NCBI GenBank assembly: GCA_023229385.1
Contig: JALNZI010000002.1
Span: 100,630-164,629, forward strand
DNA length: 64,000 nucleotides
Direction of reading: 5' to 3'
From: Candidatus Omnitrophota bacterium
Lineage (GTDB): Bacteria > Omnitrophota > Gorgyraeia > Gygaellales > Profunditerraquicolaceae
The notes beneath the pieces were generated by a model. It was not told where the DNA came from. It ran no database searches and saw nothing but the letters and a program-made list of their open reading frames with translations. The translations under genes and the position numbers were made by a program. This document shows positions 57,725 through 64,000 of this stretch, in pieces (the stretch's first letter is position 1; every line of letters begins with the position of its first letter).

Positions 57725-59194
57725 TTATCCTACAAATGTGCTACAAGTAACAGAAAGCCACTTCATCGGATATAATGGATTTATTGAGCAAGTTATATCT
57801 ACTTGTCTGGGTTCTTGTGCATTTTGAATTGCAGAAATTGCTACTTCTCCTGTTATTGGGTTATCAACTTGACCATATTTTTTTATCTCTCTTGAATTTA
57901 CTAGGGATTGTAAAATAGATCCTACTGTTGTAATAACATCCAAAACTGTAGTTGATGTAATTACAACTCCTTTACCCTTGTAAGCATTATCTAATCCAGT
58001 AGTTAGGGTTCTTTTAACCAATCTACGCACAGATTCTACTGATTCTTCTTCAGTATCAGCAGAAGTTGCATCTGTTGTAATACAATCTCGAATTGTAATA
58101 ACTCCAGAACGACTTTCTAATACAGTAGCACCAGAAGCCCCCAATTGATTCATTTCATATTCATTCCACTTTTCATCCTCTATAATTATTCCGGTAACTA
58201 TCATGCCTGTCAATGGAGTTGAGCGCAAGGATTGAGCCCCTTTAAGACCAGCAATTGAACAACCTGCATAATTACCATCAAGTTCCATATAGTTACCTGC
58301 AGCATCTTTTCTACGAACACGACTAGGAACAACATACATACGCCGTCTATCATTGATAGCATTAGCTCTGTAACAATATGTTCCTGAGGTTGAAGTATCT
58401 CCAATAGTATCAAACCCATCTGCTGCACTATAAGGAGAGGGAGAACCATCTATAAGACCCCTACCTCTTCCAGCATTATCCATTGTTACCACATGTGTAA
58501 AAGCATATGTAATTAATGATTGTTGAGAAGTAGCCGTAACACTTCCTGAGGGAAATATACAAATAATTGATTCAATATTTTTCTTTTTTTGAAGTTTGTC
58601 TATTGCTGTTTTATAAATAGCTTCTGTATAAGAAGATCCAGAAGCCTGAACTAACATAACTGCAGGACTGCCATTTTCTAAAACAATTGATCCAGCAATA
58701 GTAAGACTACCACTTGCTGTATTTTCAGAACCATATTTTGATAATATAGAAGTCTTATCACTTAAAATAGTGGGATCAAATTGTGTAGAAGGAACATCAT
58801 AATTATAAGTTACATAATATGTTGATCCAGTTGCAGGAATATCTACAGGAACAGTTCCTTGTTTCCATGTCATAATACCAGTAGTTCCAGTCGATCCCGA
58901 GGCTGCTACATTATTTGCATATAAGGCACCATTAAGAGCTATATCAACAGCAGCAGCAGAACCCACAGCAATACCAGGAGTATTTGCTATTTGAGTTGTA
59001 GCTACCGTTGTTGCAGGATAGGCGGATAAATTATCAGTTGAGCCTGCACCACGTGTTACAGCCTCATCTACAACATAACGTTTCATCGGACCCAACCCGA
59101 CAATAGCCGGAATCATCGTATCACCAGCAATATTAATTATTCTTGGATTATCTACAGTTGTAACAGTAGTTCCGGGTTGTCTATAATTAGGCAT
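57725..59194 (-). CDS. Tail sheath protein
   Basis: A 489-residue contractile sheath protein. The N-terminus (YRQPGTTVTTVDNPRIINIA) and C-terminal elements GIIIEDEKWNEYEMNQLGAS, SGVITIRDCITTD, VKRTLTTGLDNAYKGK and PRQVDITCSINPLYPMKWLS are diagnostic for sheath domains that interlock between rings. The central insert has four SGS tripeptides (AASGST, ASGSL, QASGSS, PSGSV). AAAGGAGATACAAA is a strong ribosome site, as expected for an abundant protein. Confidence 0.9.
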   Translation of the reverse strand: MPNYRQPGTTVTTVDNPRIINIAGDTMIPAIVGLGPMKRYVVDEAVTRGAGSTDNLSAYPATTVATTQIANTPGIAVGSAAAVDIALNGALYANNVAASGSTGTTGIMTWKQGTVPVDIPATGSTYYVTYNYDVPSTQFDPTILSDKTSILSKYGSENTASGSLTIAGSIVLENGSPAVMLVQASGSSYTEAIYKTAIDKLQKKKNIESIICIFPSGSVTATSQQSLITYAFTHVVTMDNAGRGRGLIDGSPSPYSAADGFDTIGDTSTSGTYCYRANAINDRRRMYVVPSRVRRKDAAGNYMELDGNYAGCSIAGLKGAQSLRSTPLTGMIVTGIIIEDEKWNEYEMNQLGASGATVLESRSGVITIRDCITTDATSADTEEESVESVRRLVKRTLTTGLDNAYKGKGVVITSTTVLDVITTVGSILQSLVNSREIKKYGQVDNPITGEVAISAIQNAQEPRQVDITCSINPLYPMKWLSVTCSTFVG

Positions 59195-59260
59195 TTTGTA
59201 TCTCCTTTGAATTAAAATTATTCATTATCTACACTATATTTAATGTTTTTAAATAAAAAA

Positions 59261-60337
59261 TCAACTTTCTAAGTTTTCTAAAAATGTATTAATTGTTGTT
59301 GTTATGTCTTTAAAGTAATTAGCATTGAATTGTTGCGACCATTCTGTCATTACCGTAAGTGTTATAGGCACTGTAAATATTAGGTCTTTTTCACCCCTTC
59401 GCCTATTTTCTACCGAACCCACACGCACATCTTTAATATTTATACCAGCCTCAGCTAAAGTTCCCAATAAATTTGAATAATTTGCTATAGGTAACTCCAT
59501 ACCATCAATGGCTGTGGCTTCACGACTTAGGGTAGCATGCTTTCCTAAAAATAAGTATTGAGCTATTAATTCAGATAAATCATAGGCTTGAGCAATTTGA
59601 TTTTTTGACATGCAACGAAAAGTTATAGTTCCCTCATACATTCCACCATAGGTTAAATTGATAGGAAGTCTACTAAATCCTACAACACTTCCAGAAGCCT
59701 CAACACTGCCCGACCTTGAAATATACTTTGTTAATTTAGTATTATCTATACCTACATAATAACTACTACCCGAGGAGGTTTGTAAATTTACCCAATAGTC
59801 TTGTTGATCTAATATAACTGAGGGAAAAAGTTCTGTTTCTAAATTTTGAAAACTTAATTCAGTAGTTCCAATTATAGACCCAGAAGCCACAGCTACAGGA
59901 TTTGTAGTATAATTTTTATATACTGTAGCAGTGATATCATCTCCACCACTACCTATTCCAGTCCAAGCTGCTGTTATAGATAAAGTTTTTGAGGTTTCAT
60001 TCAATAAGGTATCTGGCAAAGAAAATGTAATTGGGGATTCATTTGATAAAATAGCTACAGCTAAATTTCTTTGACCAAAATATTTAAGGCTTTCATTTTC
60101 AGAACTTACATAATCATTAAAGCCAAAAGGAGTAATACTACCCCCATTACTTCCAACAGTTACTACAGGATAGCGTTCATTTTCATTAAAAAATTGCTCA
60201 AAAACTAATTGCTCACTACCACTAGAGAGCTGTACAATCTCAACCCCAAGATTAGTCCATTGAGAATTATAACGAAAAATACGGCGAAAGTAATCTGTTA
60301 ATTTACTTACGAGAAATTTGTTTAAACGCTGCTGCAT
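59261..60337 (-). CDS. Virion structural protein (tail completion / neck)
   Basis: A 358-residue beta-rich protein starting MQQRLNKFLVSKLTDYFRRI. Upstream of the sheath in map order, where neck and tail-terminator proteins are encoded. It has five SGS tripeptides in loops (LSSGSE, VASGSI, TSSGSS, RSGSVEASGSV). The C-terminal GEKDLIFTVPITLTVMTEWS is strand-like. GGAAAA precedes ATG 60337; an in-frame TTG 7 codons up is less likely. No close family recognised. Confidence 0.62.
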   Translation of the reverse strand: MQQRLNKFLVSKLTDYFRRIFRYNSQWTNLGVEIVQLSSGSEQLVFEQFFNENERYPVVTVGSNGGSITPFGFNDYVSSENESLKYFGQRNLAVAILSNESPITFSLPDTLLNETSKTLSITAAWTGIGSGGDDITATVYKNYTTNPVAVASGSIIGTTELSFQNLETELFPSVILDQQDYWVNLQTSSGSSYYVGIDNTKLTKYISRSGSVEASGSVVGFSRLPINLTYGGMYEGTITFRCMSKNQIAQAYDLSELIAQYLFLGKHATLSREATAIDGMELPIANYSNLLGTLAEAGINIKDVRVGSVENRRRGEKDLIFTVPITLTVMTEWSQQFNANYFKDITTTINTFLENLES

Positions 60338-60581
60338 AATTTGTATTTTCCAATTCAAATGATTTAAACCACAAAATATCCTTCATATTTGGAAATTGAA
60401 CCCCTAAAGCTTCTGTACTATTATCAACCCTTATAACAATACCTACAATTTGATTTTGTTGTAATTTTTTTAATACATATTCTAATGAAAATAAAGGAGT
60501 TGTTTCATAATGAAATTTTGTTATACCGGGATTCAACCTAACTCGTGAACCCACTTCAATTTTAGAATTTGGCTTTATCAA
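60303..60581 (-). CDS. Small unknown structural-region protein, TTG start
   Basis: A 92-residue protein, (M)IKPNSKIEVGSRVRLNPGIT, a probable SH3-like barrel at the N-terminus (GSRVRLNPG, GIVIRVDNST). AAGG lies 8 bases before TTG 60581, and the start overlaps the upstream stop. It overlaps the next gene by 35 bases. Function unknown; the position between neck-like genes suggests a head-tail joining partner. Confidence 0.55.
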   Translation of the reverse strand: MIKPNSKIEVGSRVRLNPGITKFHYETTPLFSLEYVLKKLQQNQIVGIVIRVDNSTEALGVQFPNMKDILWFKSFELENTNYAAAFKQISRK

Positions 60582-60721
60582 TTTCTATGCCTTAATAAAA
60601 ATATAAGCGTTTCTTGTAATTTTTCTTGTGTCCATTTACCCTCTATTACATAGTTTAATAAATATTTATAGGGTTTGAGCACAATAATAGCACTGTTAAT
60701 ATATTGAGTAAAACCTATCAT
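60578..60721 (-). CDS. Small unknown protein
   Basis: A 47-residue protein, MIGFTQYINSAIIVLKPYKY at the N-terminus, LQETLIFLLRHRN at the C-terminus. It begins with an ATGA overlap with the upstream structural gene and ends overlapping the next start, so it is well embedded. Its first 25 residues are hydrophobic, perhaps a membrane helix. Function unknown. Confidence 0.55.
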   Translation of the reverse strand: MIGFTQYINSAIIVLKPYKYLLNYVIEGKWTQEKLQETLIFLLRHRN

Positions 60722-61584
60722 ATTGTAGCCACTGCAATACTATATCTTGGATCAGAAGACTCTATATATCTTAGTTTAAATCTTTGAGTAATAAGAGTTC
60801 CTTGAATTCTAGAATCCCTTTTATCAGTAACCTCATAACGCTCTTCTTCACCACTAAAAGTTTGATCTCCCGTTACCACTAAAATATCATAATTAAATAA
60901 TCTGGGCTCCCAAATAGTCCAGCAATCTGCTTGCTCTAATTTTACTCTACCCTCTTCATTAACAATAAGATCTTCCTGAGATAGCGGGTATCTTATTAAT
61001 ATTTGATTTACACCTCTAAACATATCAGAAGTAGTATCAAGATATTGATTCCAACCAAATAAGGAATCAAAAGTGCCCTCACCAGATTTCATTCTTTCAA
61101 CATTTACACCAGATTCAAGGGTAGTATAATAATATTGTATTGTGGCTCCTGTAGCATTAAAACCCTCATTAAATACTAATTCTACTCTAGCAGATAAAAG
61201 ATCCATACGCTTAACAACAGCAAATTCATTATCATTTATAATATCCTCAACATCAATAACTCTTGTAGCCTCAGTAGAATTTATAATAACAGTTATAGAA
61301 CCCTTACCTTGATTAGTATAGGGTCTTATATCTGGATGATTAGATCCAGAAGCCCATATAATGGACCTATATTGGGGAGTAGTTTCGATATAAGAAGTTA
61401 TTGTAAAGGGGCTATTTATAGTTCCTGAAACTGAACCAGAACCAATGGGTTGTAATAAGTATGCTTTGATTGGAGAAATACGTGATTGTACAACCATAGA
61501 TTCTTTAATATAGCTCAAAATTTCTGGCTCTTGGGCACCTAAACTAAAATCGTATTCACCACTCACAGGATTATCTAAACCCAT
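60718..61584 (-). CDS. Virion structural protein (neck/connector region)
   Basis: A 288-residue beta-rich protein: MGLDNPVSGEYDFSLGAQEP, LLQPIGSGSVSGTINSPFTI, TIWEPRLFNYDILVVTGDQT. Two SGS tripeptides. No enzymatic motif; the position upstream of the sheath and neck-like genes is consistent with a head-tail connector or tail-terminator. No family recognised with confidence. Confidence 0.58.
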   Translation of the reverse strand: MGLDNPVSGEYDFSLGAQEPEILSYIKESMVVQSRISPIKAYLLQPIGSGSVSGTINSPFTITSYIETTPQYRSIIWASGSNHPDIRPYTNQGKGSITVIINSTEATRVIDVEDIINDNEFAVVKRMDLLSARVELVFNEGFNATGATIQYYYTTLESGVNVERMKSGEGTFDSLFGWNQYLDTTSDMFRGVNQILIRYPLSQEDLIVNEEGRVKLEQADCWTIWEPRLFNYDILVVTGDQTFSGEEERYEVTDKRDSRIQGTLITQRFKLRYIESSDPRYSIAVATI

Positions 61585-61596
61585 AAAATTTCCTTT

Positions 61597-62196
61597 TTAT
61601 TTTTCCAATATATCACTTTGTTCAAACAAAGTATAATCAAAAAACTCAGACCATTTGTTATATAAATGATCGTCTATCTGGGACATAAAAGAATCAAACT
61701 CAGAAATTTTTGCTACTACTTGGCATCCTGCAGACCACTTATCTATGATACTGCTATCAATTCCCGCATGATGTATATTAATCCCATCATTATTTGAATC
61801 CTGTGGCATAGTTTGATCATATTCACCATCTTTATCATTATCACGCCACACTCGTAATTTTCCACATTGCACTAATGCACGGTATTTATTTTTATGCAAA
61901 CCTATTTTATGAGAACATAGATATTGCCCAGGAATCAGAATAGCAGTTCCTTTAACATTCGTAGGATTCTCTAAATAATAAAGTCCGGGATCAGTGGTGG
62001 CATTACATAATAAAGCTTCACGAACACCCCCATTATTCATTCTAAGAATACCAATTATATCGTCAAACTTATTTGTAGCTCCTGAATTTGCACGTATACC
62101 GAAGATGTTGGACTGATATATACCATAAGTAAGCTTATAATTTTTATTATTGTAAGCTCTGACTAGTCTATCTATTGTAATATCCTCCCAATTCAT
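61597..62196 (-). CDS. Putative cell-wall enzyme, L,D-transpeptidase-like (YkuD-type motif)
   Basis: A 199-residue protein. The late segment GINIHHAGIDSSIIDKWSAG followed by CQVV (about 138-161) has the H...S-x-G-C order of YkuD L,D-transpeptidase catalytic sites, with Ala in place of the second His. Earlier, FGIRANSGATNKFDDIIGIL and ENPTNVKGTAILIPGQYLC form the preceding strands. Phage proteins with this pattern are often annotated as peptidoglycan-acting. It lies between structural genes and lysis-type genes. The assignment rests on one motif. Confidence 0.55.
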   Translation of the reverse strand: MNWEDITIDRLVRAYNNKNYKLTYGIYQSNIFGIRANSGATNKFDDIIGILRMNNGGVREALLCNATTDPGLYYLENPTNVKGTAILIPGQYLCSHKIGLHKNKYRALVQCGKLRVWRDNDKDGEYDQTMPQDSNNDGINIHHAGIDSSIIDKWSAGCQVVAKISEFDSFMSQIDDHLYNKWSEFFDYTLFEQSDILEK

Positions 62197-62690
62197 TATT
62201 CTTTCTCCAATATTACATTCATAATTTTTAACATGGCAGGTGTTAGACCTTCTTCCGGCAAGATATCCAACTTAACCTTTTGCAAAGTAACTTCCACATC
62301 TTCCTGTAATAATTCTTCAACCTCTTTTAACTGTTTGACTCTCTTATCCAATGTATCTTTATTTAATTCCTTAAACTTTTCAAATTCTTCGTTGAATTTT
62401 GTTAAACCATCCCCCACTAATTTATAGGAATTGTTCTCAACAATAGGCTGGCCATCCCCACCCTTTTCTGAGTACTTTTTTGCTAATTCAACCCTTTCAA
62501 TATCATATTTTTTGAAATCTTCACTAGGATCACTAACCTTTTTTATAATTTCTATCAAAGATTCTAGCACAGCTAGATTAGTTAATATTGCATAGCTAAA
62601 TTTTGTTTTAACAGTTAGTTCTCCACTATCCACCCTTTGTTCCAAATATTTGAGAATTCTAAATAAATCCACAGCCTGTAATTTTTTCAT
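62196..62690 (-). CDS. Helical DUF1617-like phage protein
   Basis: A 164-residue helical protein: FSYAILTNLAVLESLIEIIK, a charged middle with YDIERVELAKKYSEKGGDGQ, and LQKVKLDILPEEGLTPAMLK at the end. This resembles the small DUF1617-type proteins near phage holin/lysis genes, by pattern only. AAAGGAGAGAGAAAA precedes the ATG; the stop overlaps the next gene. Confidence 0.58.
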   Translation of the reverse strand: MKKLQAVDLFRILKYLEQRVDSGELTVKTKFSYAILTNLAVLESLIEIIKKVSDPSEDFKKYDIERVELAKKYSEKGGDGQPIVENNSYKLVGDGLTKFNEEFEKFKELNKDTLDKRVKQLKEVEELLQEDVEVTLQKVKLDILPEEGLTPAMLKIMNVILEKE

Positions 62691-62720
62691 TTTTCTCTCT
62701 CCTTTAGTTTATTTATGACA

Positions 62721-62865
62721 TTATTCCATTGCCCGCTCACCAATTTTCTTTGCGACTCTAAGTCTTACTCCCCATAGATAAATTGAATTATTCCATCTAT
62801 CTATTTCGTCTTTGATTATTTGATTATTTGATTATTTGTTTCTTTACTTCTGTGCTGTCTGACAT
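62721..62865 (-). pseudogene. Small gene split into two frames by an octamer repeat (candidate phase-variable)
   Basis: ATG 62865 follows a strong AAGGAG at 7 bases and reads MSDSTEVKKQIIK before TAA (62826-62824) inside the octamer array. Past the array, the frame ending at TAA 62721 reads QIIKDEIDRWNNSIY, then LWGVRLRVAKKIGERAME. Both frames read CAA ATA ATC AAA across one repeat unit, 16 bases (two units) apart. Removing two units, or adding one, restores a 42- or 50-residue protein. As drawn the gene is off; frameshifting could also join the parts. The product would be a short basic peptide of unknown role. Confidence 0.7.
62811..62838. repeat. Octanucleotide tandem repeat (TTTGATTA)3.5
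   Basis: Three perfect units (62811-62818, 62819-62826, 62827-62834) and TTTG. An 8-base unit changes frame with each gain or loss, the property of contingency loci. It lies in a small gene with a strong ribosome site. Confidence 0.95.
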
Positions 62866-62876
62866 GATGTATCTCC

Positions 62877-62954
62877 TTATAGTTTATGAAAATCTGATTG
62901 TTTCATTTCATTAATTATATCAACCAGTTCTTGCTCCATTGTTTCCATATTCAT
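62877..62954 (-). CDS. Small peptide, 25 residues
   Basis: MNMETMEQELVDIINEMKQS then DFHKL. AAAGGAG lies 7 bases before the ATG and the ATG overlaps the stop of the upstream holin-like gene (ATGA). Its own end provides AAGGAG for the split gene downstream. An acidic amphipathic helix; function unknown. Confidence 0.5.
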   Translation of the reverse strand: MNMETMEQELVDIINEMKQSDFHKL

Positions 62955-63292
62955 TTTATTTCTCCTTTATGAATTTGTTCAAGTTTAATGACTGTAGTAT
63001 TTATGTTCTTAAAATCCACAAAGAATTGAGGCATATAAATTGACAGTATCAAGCTAATAATAACAACCAAAAGCCCGCTAACAAGTGATAATCCGATTAA
63101 TCTTTGATTAAATGATTCGTGGCGTTTCACAGTCCCGTTCATTGCTATTGTTTGCACTTTAATTTCAGTAAGAGTTTTATTCTGCAATTCTATTTCTTTT
63201 TGCATCTCCGCGTGATATTTCTCCACATTGGTATTGAATTTTCCTATTTGATTTTGTAAATCAATGAGAGTCCGCACAATTTCTCGTTCCAT
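62951..63292 (-). CDS. Possible holin or XhlA-like membrane protein
   Basis: A 113-residue protein. Residues 1-70 are charged and helical (MEREIVRTLIDLQNQIGKFN, a coiled coil), then one membrane span near residues 75-95 (LIGLSLVSGLLVVIISLILS), and a short polar tail. This N-coil/C-span layout is that of XhlA-type hemolysin/holin partners. Start 63292 is set by GAGAGAACA; the frame is open 48 codons further up through the end of the fibre gene. Position after cell-wall genes agrees with a lysis role, unproven. Confidence 0.6.
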   Translation of the reverse strand: MEREIVRTLIDLQNQIGKFNTNVEKYHAEMQKEIELQNKTLTEIKVQTIAMNGTVKRHESFNQRLIGLSLVSGLLVVIISLILSIYMPQFFVDFKNINTTVIKLEQIHKGEIK

Positions 63293-63374
63293 TGTTCTCT
63301 CTTCCGTGTTTGGTATATGATTAAATAGGTTCAATTTTAAAACCCTTCCAAAATAATTATTCCGTATGAATTTA

Positions 63375-64000
63375 TTACCATGTAGATAGTGCTGCCCTGA
63401 CCCACGTATTAGTCGCAATACACACGTAAATTGCATTATTCACAATTCTAATTTCTCCAAGTGTTCCCGTGTCTCCAGTGTTTGCAGGTGCAGTATTCAA
63501 AACTGATAATCTAAACTGAGTTGTAATCATTGAACCATTTACCTGCAATCTATTTACTCCATCATTGGTTATAGTCCCCACTAAAACATTGCCACTGCTC
63601 GTTATCGCTCCACTGATAATAGGATTAGAACCAAAATCTGCTGTAAGAGTTGTGCCGTTTCCGTAAAATTGCATTGCGTTTAACAAATTGCCAGAAACAT
63701 CCATTAACTTTAAAATATAATTAGCACCAGAAGATAAATTATTTCTGTAAATATCCATCTCTCCGCGCTTCACACCGTCTATATAATAATGATTATTTAT
63801 TCCCTCCCAAGCACCTGCTGATGTGTTGTTAAAGGTAAGTATCTGAGCGGATGCTGTGTTTATGGTGAAGTTTCCACTACTTGTTATCGCTCCACTATTA
63901 ATCGTCCCATCTACTGTTGTATTTCCAAATAAGTTTATACCTCCATCTGAACCAGCACCACCACTTTCACCTGCATATATATTAACACTGCCTCCATCAC
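63375..64000 (-). CDS. Tail fibre-like protein, 5' end beyond the window
   Basis: The frame is open from the right edge: it reads DGGSVNIYAGESGGAGSDGG, INLFGNTTVDGTINSGAITS, SSGNFTINTASAQILTF..., then the C-terminal GNVLVGTITNDGVNRLQVNG and IVNNAIYVCIATNTWVRAAL. At least 207 residues are present; the start is outside. The repeated GTITN/GAITSSGN-type strands are typical of phage fibre C-termini. A later GTG could serve as start but the upstream reading is better. Confidence 0.72.
   Translation of the reverse strand, partial: DGGSVNIYAGESGGAGSDGGINLFGNTTVDGTINSGAITSSGNFTINTASAQILTFNNTSAGAWEGINNHYYIDGVKRGEMDIYRNNLSSGANYILKLMDVSGNLLNAMQFYGNGTTLTADFGSNPIISGAITSSGNVLVGTITNDGVNRLQVNGSMITTQFRLSVLNTAPANTGDTGTLGEIRIVNNAIYVCIATNTWVRAALSTW

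Noticed and set aside
48..64000. Long plus-strand frames inside minus-strand genes (for example 47951-48469, 22393-22644)
   Set aside because: They mirror real genes on the other strand, have no ribosome sites, and give low-complexity peptides.
1..64000. tRNA or rRNA genes
   Set aside because: I looked for T-loop-like GTTC-x-A-x2 sequences in gaps and found none with a convincing cloverleaf; a covariance search would be needed to be sure.

Overview
The window is a contiguous piece of a large, AT-rich tailed-phage genome with a contractile tail (myovirus morphology). The proof is a tail module holding sheath, tube, tape measure, baseplate hub, spike and J-like wedge genes, together with phage replication genes. 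Almost every gene lies on the minus strand, packed with ATGA/TAATG overlaps and AGGAG-type ribosome sites, so transcription runs from high to low coordinates. The only convincing plus-strand gene is one TnpB-type gene near 39 kb. The host cannot be named. Anaerobic ribonucleotide reductase points to an anaerobic or facultative host, and some small proteins (DUF1660-like, DUF1617-like, XhlA-like) resemble proteins of Bacillota phages, but this is weak.

Layout. 0-13.5 kb: replication and nucleotide metabolism. This holds a primase zinc-binding domain, a DnaB-like helicase, a DnaC-like loader, a Dam-type methyltransferase, a UvsW-like helicase, NrdD/NrdG, a SLOG protein, a macrodomain protein and many small unknowns, several too short to be found by a length cut-off. 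13.6-14.3 kb: a phage sigma factor. 14.3-38.2 kb: a 24-kb glycan island. It holds an RmlC-like epimerase, four NAD-sugar epimerases/dehydratases, three separate thiamine-diphosphate (TPP) enzyme systems (a minimal E1 alpha/beta pair, a split transketolase, an acetolactate-synthase-like enzyme), a PanB-like hydroxymethyltransferase, an aldo/keto reductase fused to a ParB-like domain, a TylF-like O-methyltransferase, about eight glycosyltransferases, a lipoprotein, a TnpB-family gene and a phosphoesterase. 38.2-40.4 kb: a second TnpB with structured flanks and a 0.76-kb non-coding stretch rich in hairpins and tandem repeats. 40.4-64 kb: the tail and baseplate module, then cell-wall enzymes, a possible holin and the start of another fibre gene that runs off the window.

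How it may work together (inference). The island has the parts to build one or more unusual branched and methylated nucleotide sugars and attach them with dedicated transferases. The acceptor could be the host surface glycan, the phage DNA, or the virion. Several virion proteins are enriched for an [A/S]SGS tetrapeptide, which is worth testing as a glycosylation or linker motif. A near-identical 33-base element upstream of two island operons, with a weaker match upstream of the baseplate spike gene, looks like a phage promoter that the phage sigma factor might read.

Main points for a second look: the trio of TPP systems; the reductase-ParB fusion; a HAD-GNAT protein inside the tail module; an 8-base tandem repeat that splits a small gene in two frames (a candidate contingency locus); 14-residue repeats in an amidase-adhesin; a possible +1 frameshift site in the tail-chaperone position; an NrdG frame that needs an ATT start; and a TnpB lacking the usual RuvC-II glutamate.
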